From JBBAAS01 sp041658125 (GTDB lineage: Bacteria; Patescibacteriota; Microgenomatia; UBA12405), in NCBI GenBank assembly GCA_041658125.1, contig JBBAAS010000002.1:32132-96131 (forward strand): a stretch of DNA of 64,000 bases, in the 5' to 3' direction. The notes beneath the pieces were generated by a model. That model was given only the letters and a program-made list of their open reading frames with translations. It was not told the DNA's origin and did no database searches. The stretch's first letter is position 1, and the number at the start of each line of letters is the position of its first letter. This document shows, piece after piece, positions 7,967 to 15,246 of the stretch. A program made the translations under genes and the position numbers.

Positions 7967-9496
7967 TTATTTACTACCTCCGCAAGTGGAGCCACCTCCG
8001 CCGCCACAACCACAACCTTTGGCGCCTGATCCGACTGGTTGGACTCCGGCAGCAGTTCCGGTTGAACCACTGGCATCAACAATTTCGACAGTACCGGAAA
8101 CCATACCCATCCAACAGCTGAACTTGTAGACTCCGGGTTTTGGAGAAGTAAATTCCTTAACTGATGTGGTGCCATCGACCAAATCGATTTGGCCGTCAAA
8201 GAGACTGCGGGACATAATGGCATTGGTACAGCCGCTTATATTGTTGGTAGCAATTTCCCATCTGGTAGGAGTGTTGGCACGCATACGAATTCGATTAGGT
8301 ACATAACCACTTGAAGAGGCATCTATTTTGACTACCTGCTTGCCATTAACCATTGGAGGTAATTCACCTGCAGTTAGGGAAGTTTGAGCACTAGTCGGTG
8401 CTGAAATAAGATCGTTAACGTTGGAGATTCCTAGAACTGATAACTGTGAATTGATATTGAAGGCGGCGAAAAATAATACTAATAACCCTGCCACCATGGA
8501 AAATTGTTTTGATGACTTTGGATTACTGTGGAATTTAACACTGCTAAGACCAATGGCTAATAACCCCGGCACTGTACCAAGAGCAAACAGACCCATAATC
8601 AGTGCTCCTTGAAGTGGATTACCAGAGGCCAGAGCTAGAGCTTGAGCCGTAATAGTAAAACCGCAAGGTAAAAAGAAAGTTAGTGCACCCATAAGTAAAG
8701 GAGCAAACCGACCTCGGAAGTTTGATTCATCGGCGACTTTCCTGGTAATCGATTTAGGTAATCTAATTTGAAAATTACGAAGTGCTTTGACCCCGACCAT
8801 TTGTAGACCAAGTAAAACCATGATGAGCGAAACCCCAATAACTAGTCCGGCAGAGACTATTGGAGATAATCTAAAGAAGTTACCTGCCATACCTAAAATA
8901 GCACCAAAACCAGCATAACCCGCCACCCGACCAATGTTAAAGAGAAAGTGGGGCTCAGCTTTATTTAAGATTGAGTCAGAGTCACTATAAGATGAGAGCC
9001 ATTGTTTACTTAAAGACAAAATTATTCCACCAACCAAGGCGGCACAACTGGAAACTCCAGCCAATAATCCAAATAAGAAAAAAATGGGCAGAGATGACTG
9101 AGCGTTAACTGAAATTAATGAGGACAGACCTGTTTTTGAGAGAAAAATGTATCCAATGATAAAAGCGGCGGCGATAAATAATAAAGTGTATGGATTCGAT
9201 GGTTCTTCATCCGGCATAGCACAATGACTATCAGTCGCAATTTGTGTAGATTTCTTAAATGGATTTGGAGAAAAGCGGTAACCATCTTCGGCAAAAATAT
9301 TATTTAGATATTCCGGAGTAATTTTTTTATCCGCCTGATATTCAATTGTGACTGTTCCTTTTGAAAGTGAAACATCAACCATTTCCACCGAGTCCTCTTT
9401 AACTATTTTCTTTTCGATTAATATTTCGCAGGATGCGCAATGCATCCCCCGTACATAGTAGGTGGAGGTCGTGAGTGTTGGTTTTTGTTTTAACAT
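7967..9496 (-). CDS. HMA - DsbD/TauE-like membrane transporter - cupredoxin fusion
   Basis: 509 residues. An N-terminal HMA domain (GMHCASC, C20/C23) is followed by about six hydrophobic segments (about residues 105-350) resembling the DsbD_2/TauE-SafE transporter family. A cupredoxin-like domain follows at about 380-485 with Cys in SGCTNA and SCWMG. The tail is very Gly/Cys-rich (GCGCGGGGG) and looks metal-binding. The arrangement suggests metal or electron transfer across the membrane coupled to an outer cupredoxin. It is the first gene of the copper transcript. Its ATG at 9496 is the edge of the operator palindrome, and the promoter geometry makes the mRNA leaderless. Confidence 0.85.
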   Translation of the reverse strand: MLKQKPTLTTSTYYVRGMHCASCEILIEKKIVKEDSVEMVDVSLSKGTVTIEYQADKKITPEYLNNIFAEDGYRFSPNPFKKSTQIATDSHCAMPDEEPSNPYTLLFIAAAFIIGYIFLSKTGLSSLISVNAQSSLPIFFLFGLLAGVSSCAALVGGIILSLSKQWLSSYSDSDSILNKAEPHFLFNIGRVAGYAGFGAILGMAGNFFRLSPIVSAGLVIGVSLIMVLLGLQMVGVKALRNFQIRLPKSITRKVADESNFRGRFAPLLMGALTFFLPCGFTITAQALALASGNPLQGALIMGLFALGTVPGLLAIGLSSVKFHSNPKSSKQFSMVAGLLVLFFAAFNINSQLSVLGISNVNDLISAPTSAQTSLTAGELPPMVNGKQVVKIDASSSGYVPNRIRMRANTPTRWEIATNNISGCTNAIMSRSLFDGQIDLVDGTTSVKEFTSPKPGVYKFSCWMGMVSGTVEIVDASGSTGTAAGVQPVGSGAKGCGCGGGGGSTCGGSK

Positions 9497-9532
9497 ACTA
9501 CATAGTGTAGTATGTGTCTAGAGTACTGTCAA
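9494..9532 (-). promoter_or_regulatory. Promoter with embedded BlaI/CopY-type operator
   Basis: On the minus strand: -35 TTGACA (9527-9532), 17-nt spacer, -10 TACACT (9504-9509), start codon at 9496. A perfect inverted repeat CATACTACA-tag-TGTAGTATG covers 9494-9514, so it overlaps both the -10 and the start codon. The core ACTACA/TGTAGT contains the TACA/TGTA half-sites known for the CopY/BlaI family. A repressor bound here would block RNA polymerase. Confidence 0.8.
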
Positions 9533-9540
9533 TGGGCAAA

Positions 9541-10485
9541 TTATTGGCAATGATCGGAAGTAGAAAATACGTTACTTTGGGGGTGTATTGCAGTAACTAA
9601 AGGTTGGCTATTGGGAGTGACTAACAACTCAATACATTTAAGTAAATGCTGGCAATCATAAAAGATATTGGTGTTTTTCACAAACAATGCTCCGGATAAA
9701 ATTACCATCAAAACTAACGAATAGTAAGCCATTGGTATTTTTAAAAACTGCTTCTTTTGACCTACTAATATTTTAATTCTTTCGCTTTGACTATTAAAAT
9801 AACTCATGCCGGGCTCAAAATTTTGACTCTGAAACTTTAATAGAGCTGAGACTAAAGGTAACTTATTATTTATTTTATCTTCAGAAAATTGATCCGAAGA
9901 TACCTCAACTAAGGTTAAGTAGTTTTCGATTAACCAATTCTTTCCGGGAATAACTGGTAGAACTGATTTAACAAAATTAGCCACAAATATTTTCAGAGGA
10001 TGCAAGTTGTTTTTGTGGTTTATTTCGTGTTCGATCATGGCACTTATTTCCTCTTGGTTGTGAGTTTTAAAAATAGCTGATGATATAAAAATCTTGGGTC
10101 TAAAAAATCCTAAAGTAAAAATAGAGATTTCACTTGATTTAAACCTAGAGAACTCCTTGGCCATACCAACAATCTCAAGTTTATTTGCAATCGCTTTGGC
10201 CCCACCAGCACTTTTAATTGATTTAACTAGAGTTTTGATATATCTAATCATAAGTCCAATTAAAATTATTCCCGGAACAACATTGAGTAAAAATAATTTG
10301 GAAGTTACCAACCCAATGAGGCTGTTGTCAAATTTTAAAGCATCCAATAAAAAGATTATTTGCATCATAAAAGCCGGAATGATCTTTTCCGAGGCAAAAA
10401 CAAGCAGGGCAGTATAAAAAAGACCGGAAAAAGCAATTAAATAAAAATAAAGATTAGAAATTAAATTTAATCTTTTGGAGTTCAT
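9541..10485 (-). CDS. M56 (BlaR1/MecR1-like) membrane metallopeptidase
   Basis: 314 residues. There are hydrophobic segments at about 10-35, 40-55, 60-82 and 255-275, and a zinc-protease motif H153-E-I-N-H157 on a cytoplasmic loop. This is the M56 family, whose BlaR1/MecR1 members cleave the BlaI/MecI repressor. It lacks the C-terminal penicillin-binding sensor domain, so it would respond to something else, plausibly metal or envelope stress. It is translationally coupled to the BlaI-type repressor: the ATG at 10485 overlaps the repressor stop by 4 nt. A convergent metal gene set controlled by the same operator lies downstream. Confidence 0.85.
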   Translation of the reverse strand: MNSKRLNLISNLYFYLIAFSGLFYTALLVFASEKIIPAFMMQIIFLLDALKFDNSLIGLVTSKLFLLNVVPGIILIGLMIRYIKTLVKSIKSAGGAKAIANKLEIVGMAKEFSRFKSSEISIFTLGFFRPKIFISSAIFKTHNQEEISAMIEHEINHKNNLHPLKIFVANFVKSVLPVIPGKNWLIENYLTLVEVSSDQFSEDKINNKLPLVSALLKFQSQNFEPGMSYFNSQSERIKILVGQKKQFLKIPMAYYSLVLMVILSGALFVKNTNIFYDCQHLLKCIELLVTPNSQPLVTAIHPQSNVFSTSDHCQ

Positions 10486-10856
10486 TTATGTGATTCAAGA
10501 TATTTCTTTAATAAAGTCATATCTTCTTTATTATTTTTGACGACATCAACAAAGTTGGCAATGGCTGTTTTTCCATAAGAATTAACCAAATCGCCAAAGA
10601 TATCTTTTAAATTTGTTTCGACGAATACTTTTCGACATGAGACGGGTGAATAAAGATAGACTTTACCCTCCATTTTTCGCTTAAGTATTTTTCTTTCAGA
10701 TAACCTCTTTAAAATCGTCATCACAGTGGTGTAGGCATAGCCCTCACCGAGTTGTTCCAAAACTTCGGCTGGCTTTAGCGGATTTTCTGTTTTCCAGATA
10801 ATATCCATTATCTTTGTTTGGAGAGAACCGAGCATCTCTGTATTTACGTGCTTCAT
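10482..10856 (-). CDS. BlaI/MecI/CopY-family transcriptional repressor
   Basis: A 124-residue winged-helix repressor. The N-terminal DNA-binding domain carries the family signature around AYTTVMTILKRL and the wing KRKMEGKVYLYSP; the C-terminus is a dimerisation helix bundle. It lacks the CopY C-terminal CxCx4CxC metal hook, so induction probably goes through proteolysis by the coupled M56 peptidase. Autoregulation is indicated by the operator overlapping its own start codon. An identical half-site pair controls the transporter-fusion gene. A second homologue lies at 18892-19257. Confidence 0.9.
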   Translation of the reverse strand: MKHVNTEMLGSLQTKIMDIIWKTENPLKPAEVLEQLGEGYAYTTVMTILKRLSERKILKRKMEGKVYLYSPVSCRKVFVETNLKDIFGDLVNSYGKTAIANFVDVVKNNKEDMTLLKKYLESHK

Positions 10857-10891
10857 ACTACATAGTGTAGCACTTGAAAATAAAATATCAA
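10854..10891 (-). promoter_or_regulatory. Autoregulated promoter/operator of the first BlaI-type gene
   Basis: Minus strand: -35 TTGATA (10886-10891), 16-nt spacer, extended -10 TGC-TACACT (10864-10869), 7 nt to the ATG at 10856. The operator ATACTACA-tag-TGTAGcA spans about 10855-10871 with the same 3-nt spacer as the site at 9494-9514. It covers the -10 and the start codon. Confidence 0.75.
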
Positions 10892-10911
10892 CAACAGGGG
10901 AAAAGATGGAG

Positions 10912-10917
10912 TAAAAT
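10912..10917 (+). promoter_or_regulatory. -10 box of lipoprotein gene
   Basis: TAAAAT, 6 nt before the second of two tandem ATGs (10924). Only 3 nt separate it from the first ATG, so the second is the likely leaderless start. Confidence 0.45.
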
Positions 10918-10923
10918 AAGATG

Positions 10924-11541
10924 ATGAGAAAGTATTTGGGGTTGCTGGTTTTGACAGCAATATTGCTTGCCGGCTGTGTTAAAGAAAAAGAAACTGAAAT
11001 AATGAAGGTGGGGACCGAAACGGGGAAATGTAAAGAAGAAGCGGTGGCGATTACCGGTTACGGAGATAAAGGAAAAAGATTAAGTAATTGTTTTGTTGAG
11101 TATCCGGGAGAACCGACAAGAGAAGATAAAAGTTACTATGTATTGGAAGATATTTGTGGGCAGTTTACCAAAGAATTTATGGAAAGGGTTTTAGAAAAGC
11201 CGGTAGTGAGGGTAGAGCCATCAAAGATTAACAGCCTTTATAATTGCAGTTATTATGTAAACGACAGCGGAGATTATGTAATGCTGGTGCTGGATTATTT
11301 AAAAGCGGAAAACCAAAAACTAGGGCATGAAGCGATAGGAAGAAGAGTGGAGGTGAGCGATAAAATCCCGATGAAAAATATGGTGGTGTGGCAAGAAGAC
11401 GGAGCAATTAATTCGATTTATTTGGTGCTGGGAGAGGAAAAATTTATCAGCATTCAGCGATCGTCAACCAAGGCGTTAACCAATGAGGAAGATTTGAATT
11501 TGGCGGCAAAAATCGGAGAAACAATAAAAAACTACAAGTAA
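10924..11541 (+). CDS. Putative lipoprotein of unknown function
   Basis: About 205 residues. A type II signal peptide is clear: MRKYLG, a hydrophobic stretch and lipobox LLAGC, so the mature protein would be lipid-anchored outside the cytoplasmic membrane. The mature part has several cysteines (for example in DICGQF and NCSYYV) and no domain I recognise. The start at 10924 is preferred over 10921 by its distance from the TAAAAT box. It is divergent from the BlaI-type repressor and not obviously part of the metal module. Confidence 0.7.
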   Translation: MRKYLGLLVLTAILLAGCVKEKETEIMKVGTETGKCKEEAVAITGYGDKGKRLSNCFVEYPGEPTREDKSYYVLEDICGQFTKEFMERVLEKPVVRVEPSKINSLYNCSYYVNDSGDYVMLVLDYLKAENQKLGHEAIGRRVEVSDKIPMKNMVVWQEDGAINSIYLVLGEEKFISIQRSSTKALTNEEDLNLAAKIGETIKNYK

Positions 11542-11620
11542 GCACCGGTGATTAGGAATAAAATTCAGCTAATTTTCAGAATTAACAAATAAACTTGAGT
11601 CATTAGAGATTATAAATAAA

Positions 11621-12061
11621 ATGAAAAGTACAAATATATTATTGGCGGTGTTAATTTTAATTTTAGTTGGTGGCGGAGCATTTTTCGCAGGGACAAAATA
11701 TCAGCAAAGTAAAACACCACAAGTCGGAGCAAGAGGACAATTTGGAAACGGACAAACGGGAGGTAATAGACAAGGAACGGGAATGAGAGGAGGAGCGGTT
11801 GTGGGAGAGATTCAAAGCCTGGACAGCAATACTTTAACAATAAAGACTCAAGATGGCGGTTCAAAAATAGTAATATTGTCAGATTTGACAAAAATTAATA
11901 AAGCGGCAGAAGCAACTAAAAATGATTTAATGACAGGACAGACGGTAAGCATATTTGGAACGGCTAACACTGACGGAAGTGTGACGGCTCAAAACATTCA
12001 GCTAAATCCGATAATGCGAGCGCCGGGAAACAGCACCGGAACACCAACGCCGACAAAATAA
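11621..12061 (+). CDS. Membrane-anchored DUF5666-like protein
   Basis: 146 residues. An N-terminal transmembrane anchor (about 5-24) is followed by a Gly/Gln/Arg-rich low-complexity linker (about 35-60) and a small beta-rich domain (about 62-130). The pattern GEIQSLDSNTLTIKTQDG, then a turn and GQTVSIFGTA, matches the OB-like DUF5666 domain found in exported proteins. The C-terminus is a Pro/Thr tail. Function is unknown. It is on the same strand as the lipoproteins on both sides. Confidence 0.65.
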   Translation: MKSTNILLAVLILILVGGGAFFAGTKYQQSKTPQVGARGQFGNGQTGGNRQGTGMRGGAVVGEIQSLDSNTLTIKTQDGGSKIVILSDLTKINKAAEATKNDLMTGQTVSIFGTANTDGSVTAQNIQLNPIMRAPGNSTGTPTPTK

Positions 12062-12104
12062 CTAGCTAGCCAATTTGGTAATTGAAATTCGGGTTTAGTT
12101 CGGG

Positions 12105-12110
12105 TATAAT
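12105..12110 (+). promoter_or_regulatory. -10 box of small membrane protein gene
   Basis: TATAAT, 6 nt before the GTG at 12117. This is the main support for that short gene. Confidence 0.5.
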
Positions 12111-12116
12111 AAGGCT

Positions 12117-12224
12117 GTGAAGGTAGCTACCGGATGGATTATTAAAGTAATTTTAGGGTTGGCTTTAATTGACTGGATAGTGTTAAAAGATTTGGCAGGG
12201 ACAATAACAAAGTTAATGGAGTAA
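12117..12224 (+). CDS. Small single-span membrane protein (35 aa)
   Basis: A 35-residue frame starting at GTG 12117 with one predicted membrane helix (WIIKVILGLALIDWIVL) and flanking Lys residues. It is supported by a TATAAT box 6 nt upstream and by its stop lying just before the next gene's promoter-like TAAAAT (12222-12227). Two other proteins of the same size class occur at 33465-33572 and 62416-62544. No family is recognised; it may be an envelope or T4SS-associated microprotein. Confidence 0.5.
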   Translation: MKVATGWIIKVILGLALIDWIVLKDLAGTITKLME

Positions 12225-12238
12225 AATAAGAATAAGTT

Positions 12239-12907
12239 ATGGGTTTTGAATTTAAAATGAAAAAACTATTTCTAGGATTAGTAGTGGCAGGAGGAGCGAT
12301 ATTTTTAGGAGGGTGTACTTTGTTTAATAATTCCAAAACGGAAATTAAGGAAGAGATAAATTCAGAAGAGTTGACACAAACACAAAAACAGGAAGGAGGC
12401 CAAATGAGCTTGGGAGAAATTTTGGGGGGAAAGTCACAAAAGTGTAGTTGGACCGTTACAGACACAAAGGGAAATATGAACGGAATAATTTATGTGGATG
12501 GAAAAAATTTTAAACAAACAATTAAAATTGAAGGGCAGAATATGGAAAGTTATGTATTAAGCGACAGCAAGTGGTTGTATATGTGGAGCTCGGCAAATCC
12601 AAAAGTCGGAACAAAAATGCAAATTCCTGACCAAACTAAGGGCGGGGAAACGGCAACTTTGGGAGCGGCAATTGATTGGCAGAAAAAATATGACTATAAG
12701 TGTGAAGGATGGACGCCAACGGGAAAAGAGTTTGAATTGCCAGTGGGAACAGTATTTAGCGATTTATCAAAACAACTACAGAGCCTGACAGGCACTCCCG
12801 GCTTTTCAATGGACGAGGTTAAAAAGAAAACATGTGAATTTTGCCAACAAATAGGAACAGAAGCGGAGAAAAAAAGTTGCCTTGAAGAGTCCGGGTGTAA
12901 CCAATAG
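12239..12907 (+). CDS. Putative lipoprotein with Cys-rich C-terminus
   Basis: 222 residues from ATG 12239; an in-frame ATG at 12257 (MKKLFLG) would give a cleaner signal peptide and is an equally plausible start. The lipobox is LGGC. The C-terminal 35 residues carry CEFCQQ, a Cys about 15 residues later and the ending CNQ, a spacing compatible with disulfide bonds or metal binding. The middle part looks like a beta-rich LolA/LppX-like fold (repeated short strands around KFKQTIKIEGQNM), but this is a weak impression. It is followed 20 nt later by a membrane glycosyltransferase. Confidence 0.65.
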   Translation: MGFEFKMKKLFLGLVVAGGAIFLGGCTLFNNSKTEIKEEINSEELTQTQKQEGGQMSLGEILGGKSQKCSWTVTDTKGNMNGIIYVDGKNFKQTIKIEGQNMESYVLSDSKWLYMWSSANPKVGTKMQIPDQTKGGETATLGAAIDWQKKYDYKCEGWTPTGKEFELPVGTVFSDLSKQLQSLTGTPGFSMDEVKKKTCEFCQQIGTEAEKKSCLEESGCNQ

Positions 12908-12914
12908 GATTTGG

Positions 12915-12920
12915 TAGAAT
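12915..12920 (+). promoter_or_regulatory. Extended -10 box of glycosyltransferase gene
   Basis: TGG-TAGAAT, 6 nt before the GTG start at 12927; it decides in favour of that GTG. Confidence 0.5.
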
Positions 12921-12926
12921 TGGAAA

Positions 12927-14138
12927 GTGAAAAAATATGTTTTTTGGGGGGTAGTGATCGCATTTTTTGTGTTTCTAAGGTGTTGGAAGATTGAAGAAAG
13001 AATTAATTTTTCGATGGATCAAGGAGAGTCCCTGTTAAAAGTGAGAGAGTTATGGAAAAATAGGGAATTGACACTATTGGGTCCGCCAAGTTCGTTGACG
13101 GTATTTGGCAGGCAGTTCTTTTTCGGACCAATGGTTTATTACCTGTTGATGGGAATAATGCTTTTAGCTAATTGGCAACCGATCAGAGGAGCAGTGATAT
13201 TGGTACTGTTAAATTTGGGGTCGATGATATTTTTATATCTGGGGGTAAAAAAACTAATAAATAAGGAGGTGGCAAGATTAAGCTGTCTTTTGTGGGTTTT
13301 TTGCCCGGCAAGTATTGATTATTCAAATAATTTATGGAACCCAAGCTTAATGTTGCTGATAATACCAGTGGCAATATATTTCTTTGCCTTAACAGCAAAG
13401 AGAGGAAAATTTTTTGATTTTGGATTATTAGGATTAAGTTTAGGGGTAGGGTTACAGCTTCATTTTCAAGTGGCAATACTGATTGGACTGACGGCGTTTT
13501 TCGTAATTATTAGAAAAGAAGGAAAGGGGATATTTTGGTATTGCCTGGGTTTAATAATTGGATATGCTCCATTACTTCTGTTTGATATAAGAAATAATTT
13601 TTACAACGTAGAAACAATGTGGTTGTGGTTGAATGAGGGGAATAAAACGAGATTGACGTTATCTGATCATTATTTTTTAAGTTGGTGGCCAATAATAATA
13701 ATTGGCTTGGGATGGTTGGGTAAAAAGTACCGATACGTAGGTATAATAACGATAATTGTTTTGATGGTAATGGCAGGAAAAACTTTAACAAGAAGCCAAG
13801 CTAAAGGAATGCCTGATTTTTGGAATTATAAAGACTTAAAGAAAACGGAAGAAATTATATCGGAACAAAAAAATGAGAAGGATTTTAATATAGTTAATTT
13901 ACTATCCGGAGATACAAGGTTTTACCCCCTGAGATATTTATTAACGATTAAGGATATAAAACCGATGCCGGTCAACAAGTACAGTGAAGCAGAACAGTTG
14001 TGGGTGATAGCAGATAATAATCAAAAGGTGACGGATAATCCGGTTTGGGAAATCAGTAGTATGGGAAAAAGTAAAATCAGTAACGTTTGGCAAATAAATG
14101 AAAAAGTAAATTTATATAAGTTGATGAAAGACAAATAA
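12927..14138 (+). CDS. Membrane glycosyltransferase (PMT/ArnT-like, GT-C fold)
   Basis: 403 residues with about ten hydrophobic segments. The first periplasmic loop contains FSMDQGESLLKVRE; the acidic pair after the first helix is the catalytic position of GT-C enzymes of the PMT/ArnT type, which transfer sugars from polyprenyl-phosphate donors. The soluble C-terminus (about 290-403) is short. Donor and acceptor are unknown; an envelope glycan or glycoprotein is likely. The GTG start is supported by the TAGAAT box 6 nt upstream. It is convergent with the IMPDH gene. Confidence 0.7.
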   Translation: MKKYVFWGVVIAFFVFLRCWKIEERINFSMDQGESLLKVRELWKNRELTLLGPPSSLTVFGRQFFFGPMVYYLLMGIMLLANWQPIRGAVILVLLNLGSMIFLYLGVKKLINKEVARLSCLLWVFCPASIDYSNNLWNPSLMLLIIPVAIYFFALTAKRGKFFDFGLLGLSLGVGLQLHFQVAILIGLTAFFVIIRKEGKGIFWYCLGLIIGYAPLLLFDIRNNFYNVETMWLWLNEGNKTRLTLSDHYFLSWWPIIIIGLGWLGKKYRYVGIITIIVLMVMAGKTLTRSQAKGMPDFWNYKDLKKTEEIISEQKNEKDFNIVNLLSGDTRFYPLRYLLTIKDIKPMPVNKYSEAEQLWVIADNNQKVTDNPVWEISSMGKSKISNVWQINEKVNLYKLMKDK

Positions 14139-14154
14139 AAAGTGATAGAGAAGA

Positions 14155-15207
14155 TTAGGGGCTGAAAATACCGCGATTGAGATTTTCGTGGGTAATTGAG
14201 GGAGTAACACGAAGAAACTTGGCTTTTTGATGAAGTTCGGGGATGTTAAAAGCGCCGCAGTAGGAAAGGCCGGAACGGATACCCATTTCCAATTTTTGAA
14301 GAGTGTCAGCAATCGGACCAGTAGACGGAACTAAGCCTTCAATACCTTCGACATAACTTGTATATTCTGCCGATTTATCGGCAGGATTTTGGGCTAATTG
14401 ACTAAGTTTTTCAGTTTTAGAAGTAGAGCCATTGTAGGTTTTGTAGGGCTGACCATTAACCTCAACCGGCTTACCGGCAGACTCATCGGCTCCGGCAAGT
14501 AGAAAACCGGTAGAGATAGCGTCAGCACCAGCAGCCAGAGCTTTGACGATATCGCCAGAGTTTTTAGTACCGCCGTCGGCAATAAGAGGTCGATTAAATT
14601 CCCGGGCCGCTTTGGCGGTCTCGAGAATGGCAGTAATTTGAGGAACACCACAGCCGGTAGTCATTCGAGTGGTACAAATGGAACCGGGACCGACACCAAC
14701 CCGAACAGCATCGGCACCGGCATCATAGAGGTCATAAGCGCCGTTATAGGTACCAACGACACCAGCAATAATTTCCAAATCGGGATAACGTTTTTTGACG
14801 TCCTGAAGAAAAGTGAGACAAGATTCCTGATGGCCGTGAGCAATGTCAATAGTAATAGCCCGAATGCCGAGAGAATAAAGTAAATCAACCCGGGCGTGTT
14901 CCAGAGGCTTAATACCAACAGCAGGAATAGTCAAAAAACCGGCGTCTAAAATTTGCTTGATTTCCGCGGCCTGAATGGGCGGTGGGGCAAAACGGGGGTA
15001 AAAACTAGTACCGCCATATTTGGCCATAGAAACAGCCAGATTGACTCCAGTGACACAGTCCATATTTTCAGCAATCAGGGGAAAATCGATGGCGATTTTG
15101 GGAGTTAAATGAGTTTTAAGAGAAATTTGACTGCGGGAAGAAACCCTAGAACGCTGTGGTTCCAAAAGGACGTCAGAAAAAGTTAAAGCCAAAGGAAAAT
15201 CAGTCAT
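14155..15207 (-). CDS. guaB: IMP dehydrogenase / GMP reductase family enzyme without CBS domains
   Basis: 350 residues from ATG 15207 (MTDFPLALTFSDVLL, the usual family start). The frame is open 96 nt further upstream but that extension does not resemble the family and crosses the divergent promoter region. The active-site loop GPGSICTTR with its catalytic Cys, the flap-like region SYVEGIEGLVP and the ending KFLRVTP are visible. The CBS pair of most IMPDHs is absent, giving the length of a GMP reductase. The YNGS and EGIEG segments look closer to IMPDH, but the choice between IMPDH and GMPR is not certain. The role is in guanine nucleotide supply. Confidence 0.85.
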   Translation of the reverse strand: MTDFPLALTFSDVLLEPQRSRVSSRSQISLKTHLTPKIAIDFPLIAENMDCVTGVNLAVSMAKYGGTSFYPRFAPPPIQAAEIKQILDAGFLTIPAVGIKPLEHARVDLLYSLGIRAITIDIAHGHQESCLTFLQDVKKRYPDLEIIAGVVGTYNGAYDLYDAGADAVRVGVGPGSICTTRMTTGCGVPQITAILETAKAAREFNRPLIADGGTKNSGDIVKALAAGADAISTGFLLAGADESAGKPVEVNGQPYKTYNGSTSKTEKLSQLAQNPADKSAEYTSYVEGIEGLVPSTGPIADTLQKLEMGIRSGLSYCGAFNIPELHQKAKFLRVTPSITHENLNRGIFSP

Positions 15208-15234
15208 AGATAATTTAAGTCTAGCAGAAATTGA

Positions 15235-15240
15235 TAAAAT
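15235..15240 (+). promoter_or_regulatory. Extended -10 box of pepF
   Basis: TGA-TAAAAT, 6 nt before the ATG at 15247. Confidence 0.5.
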
Positions 15241-15246
15241 AGACCG

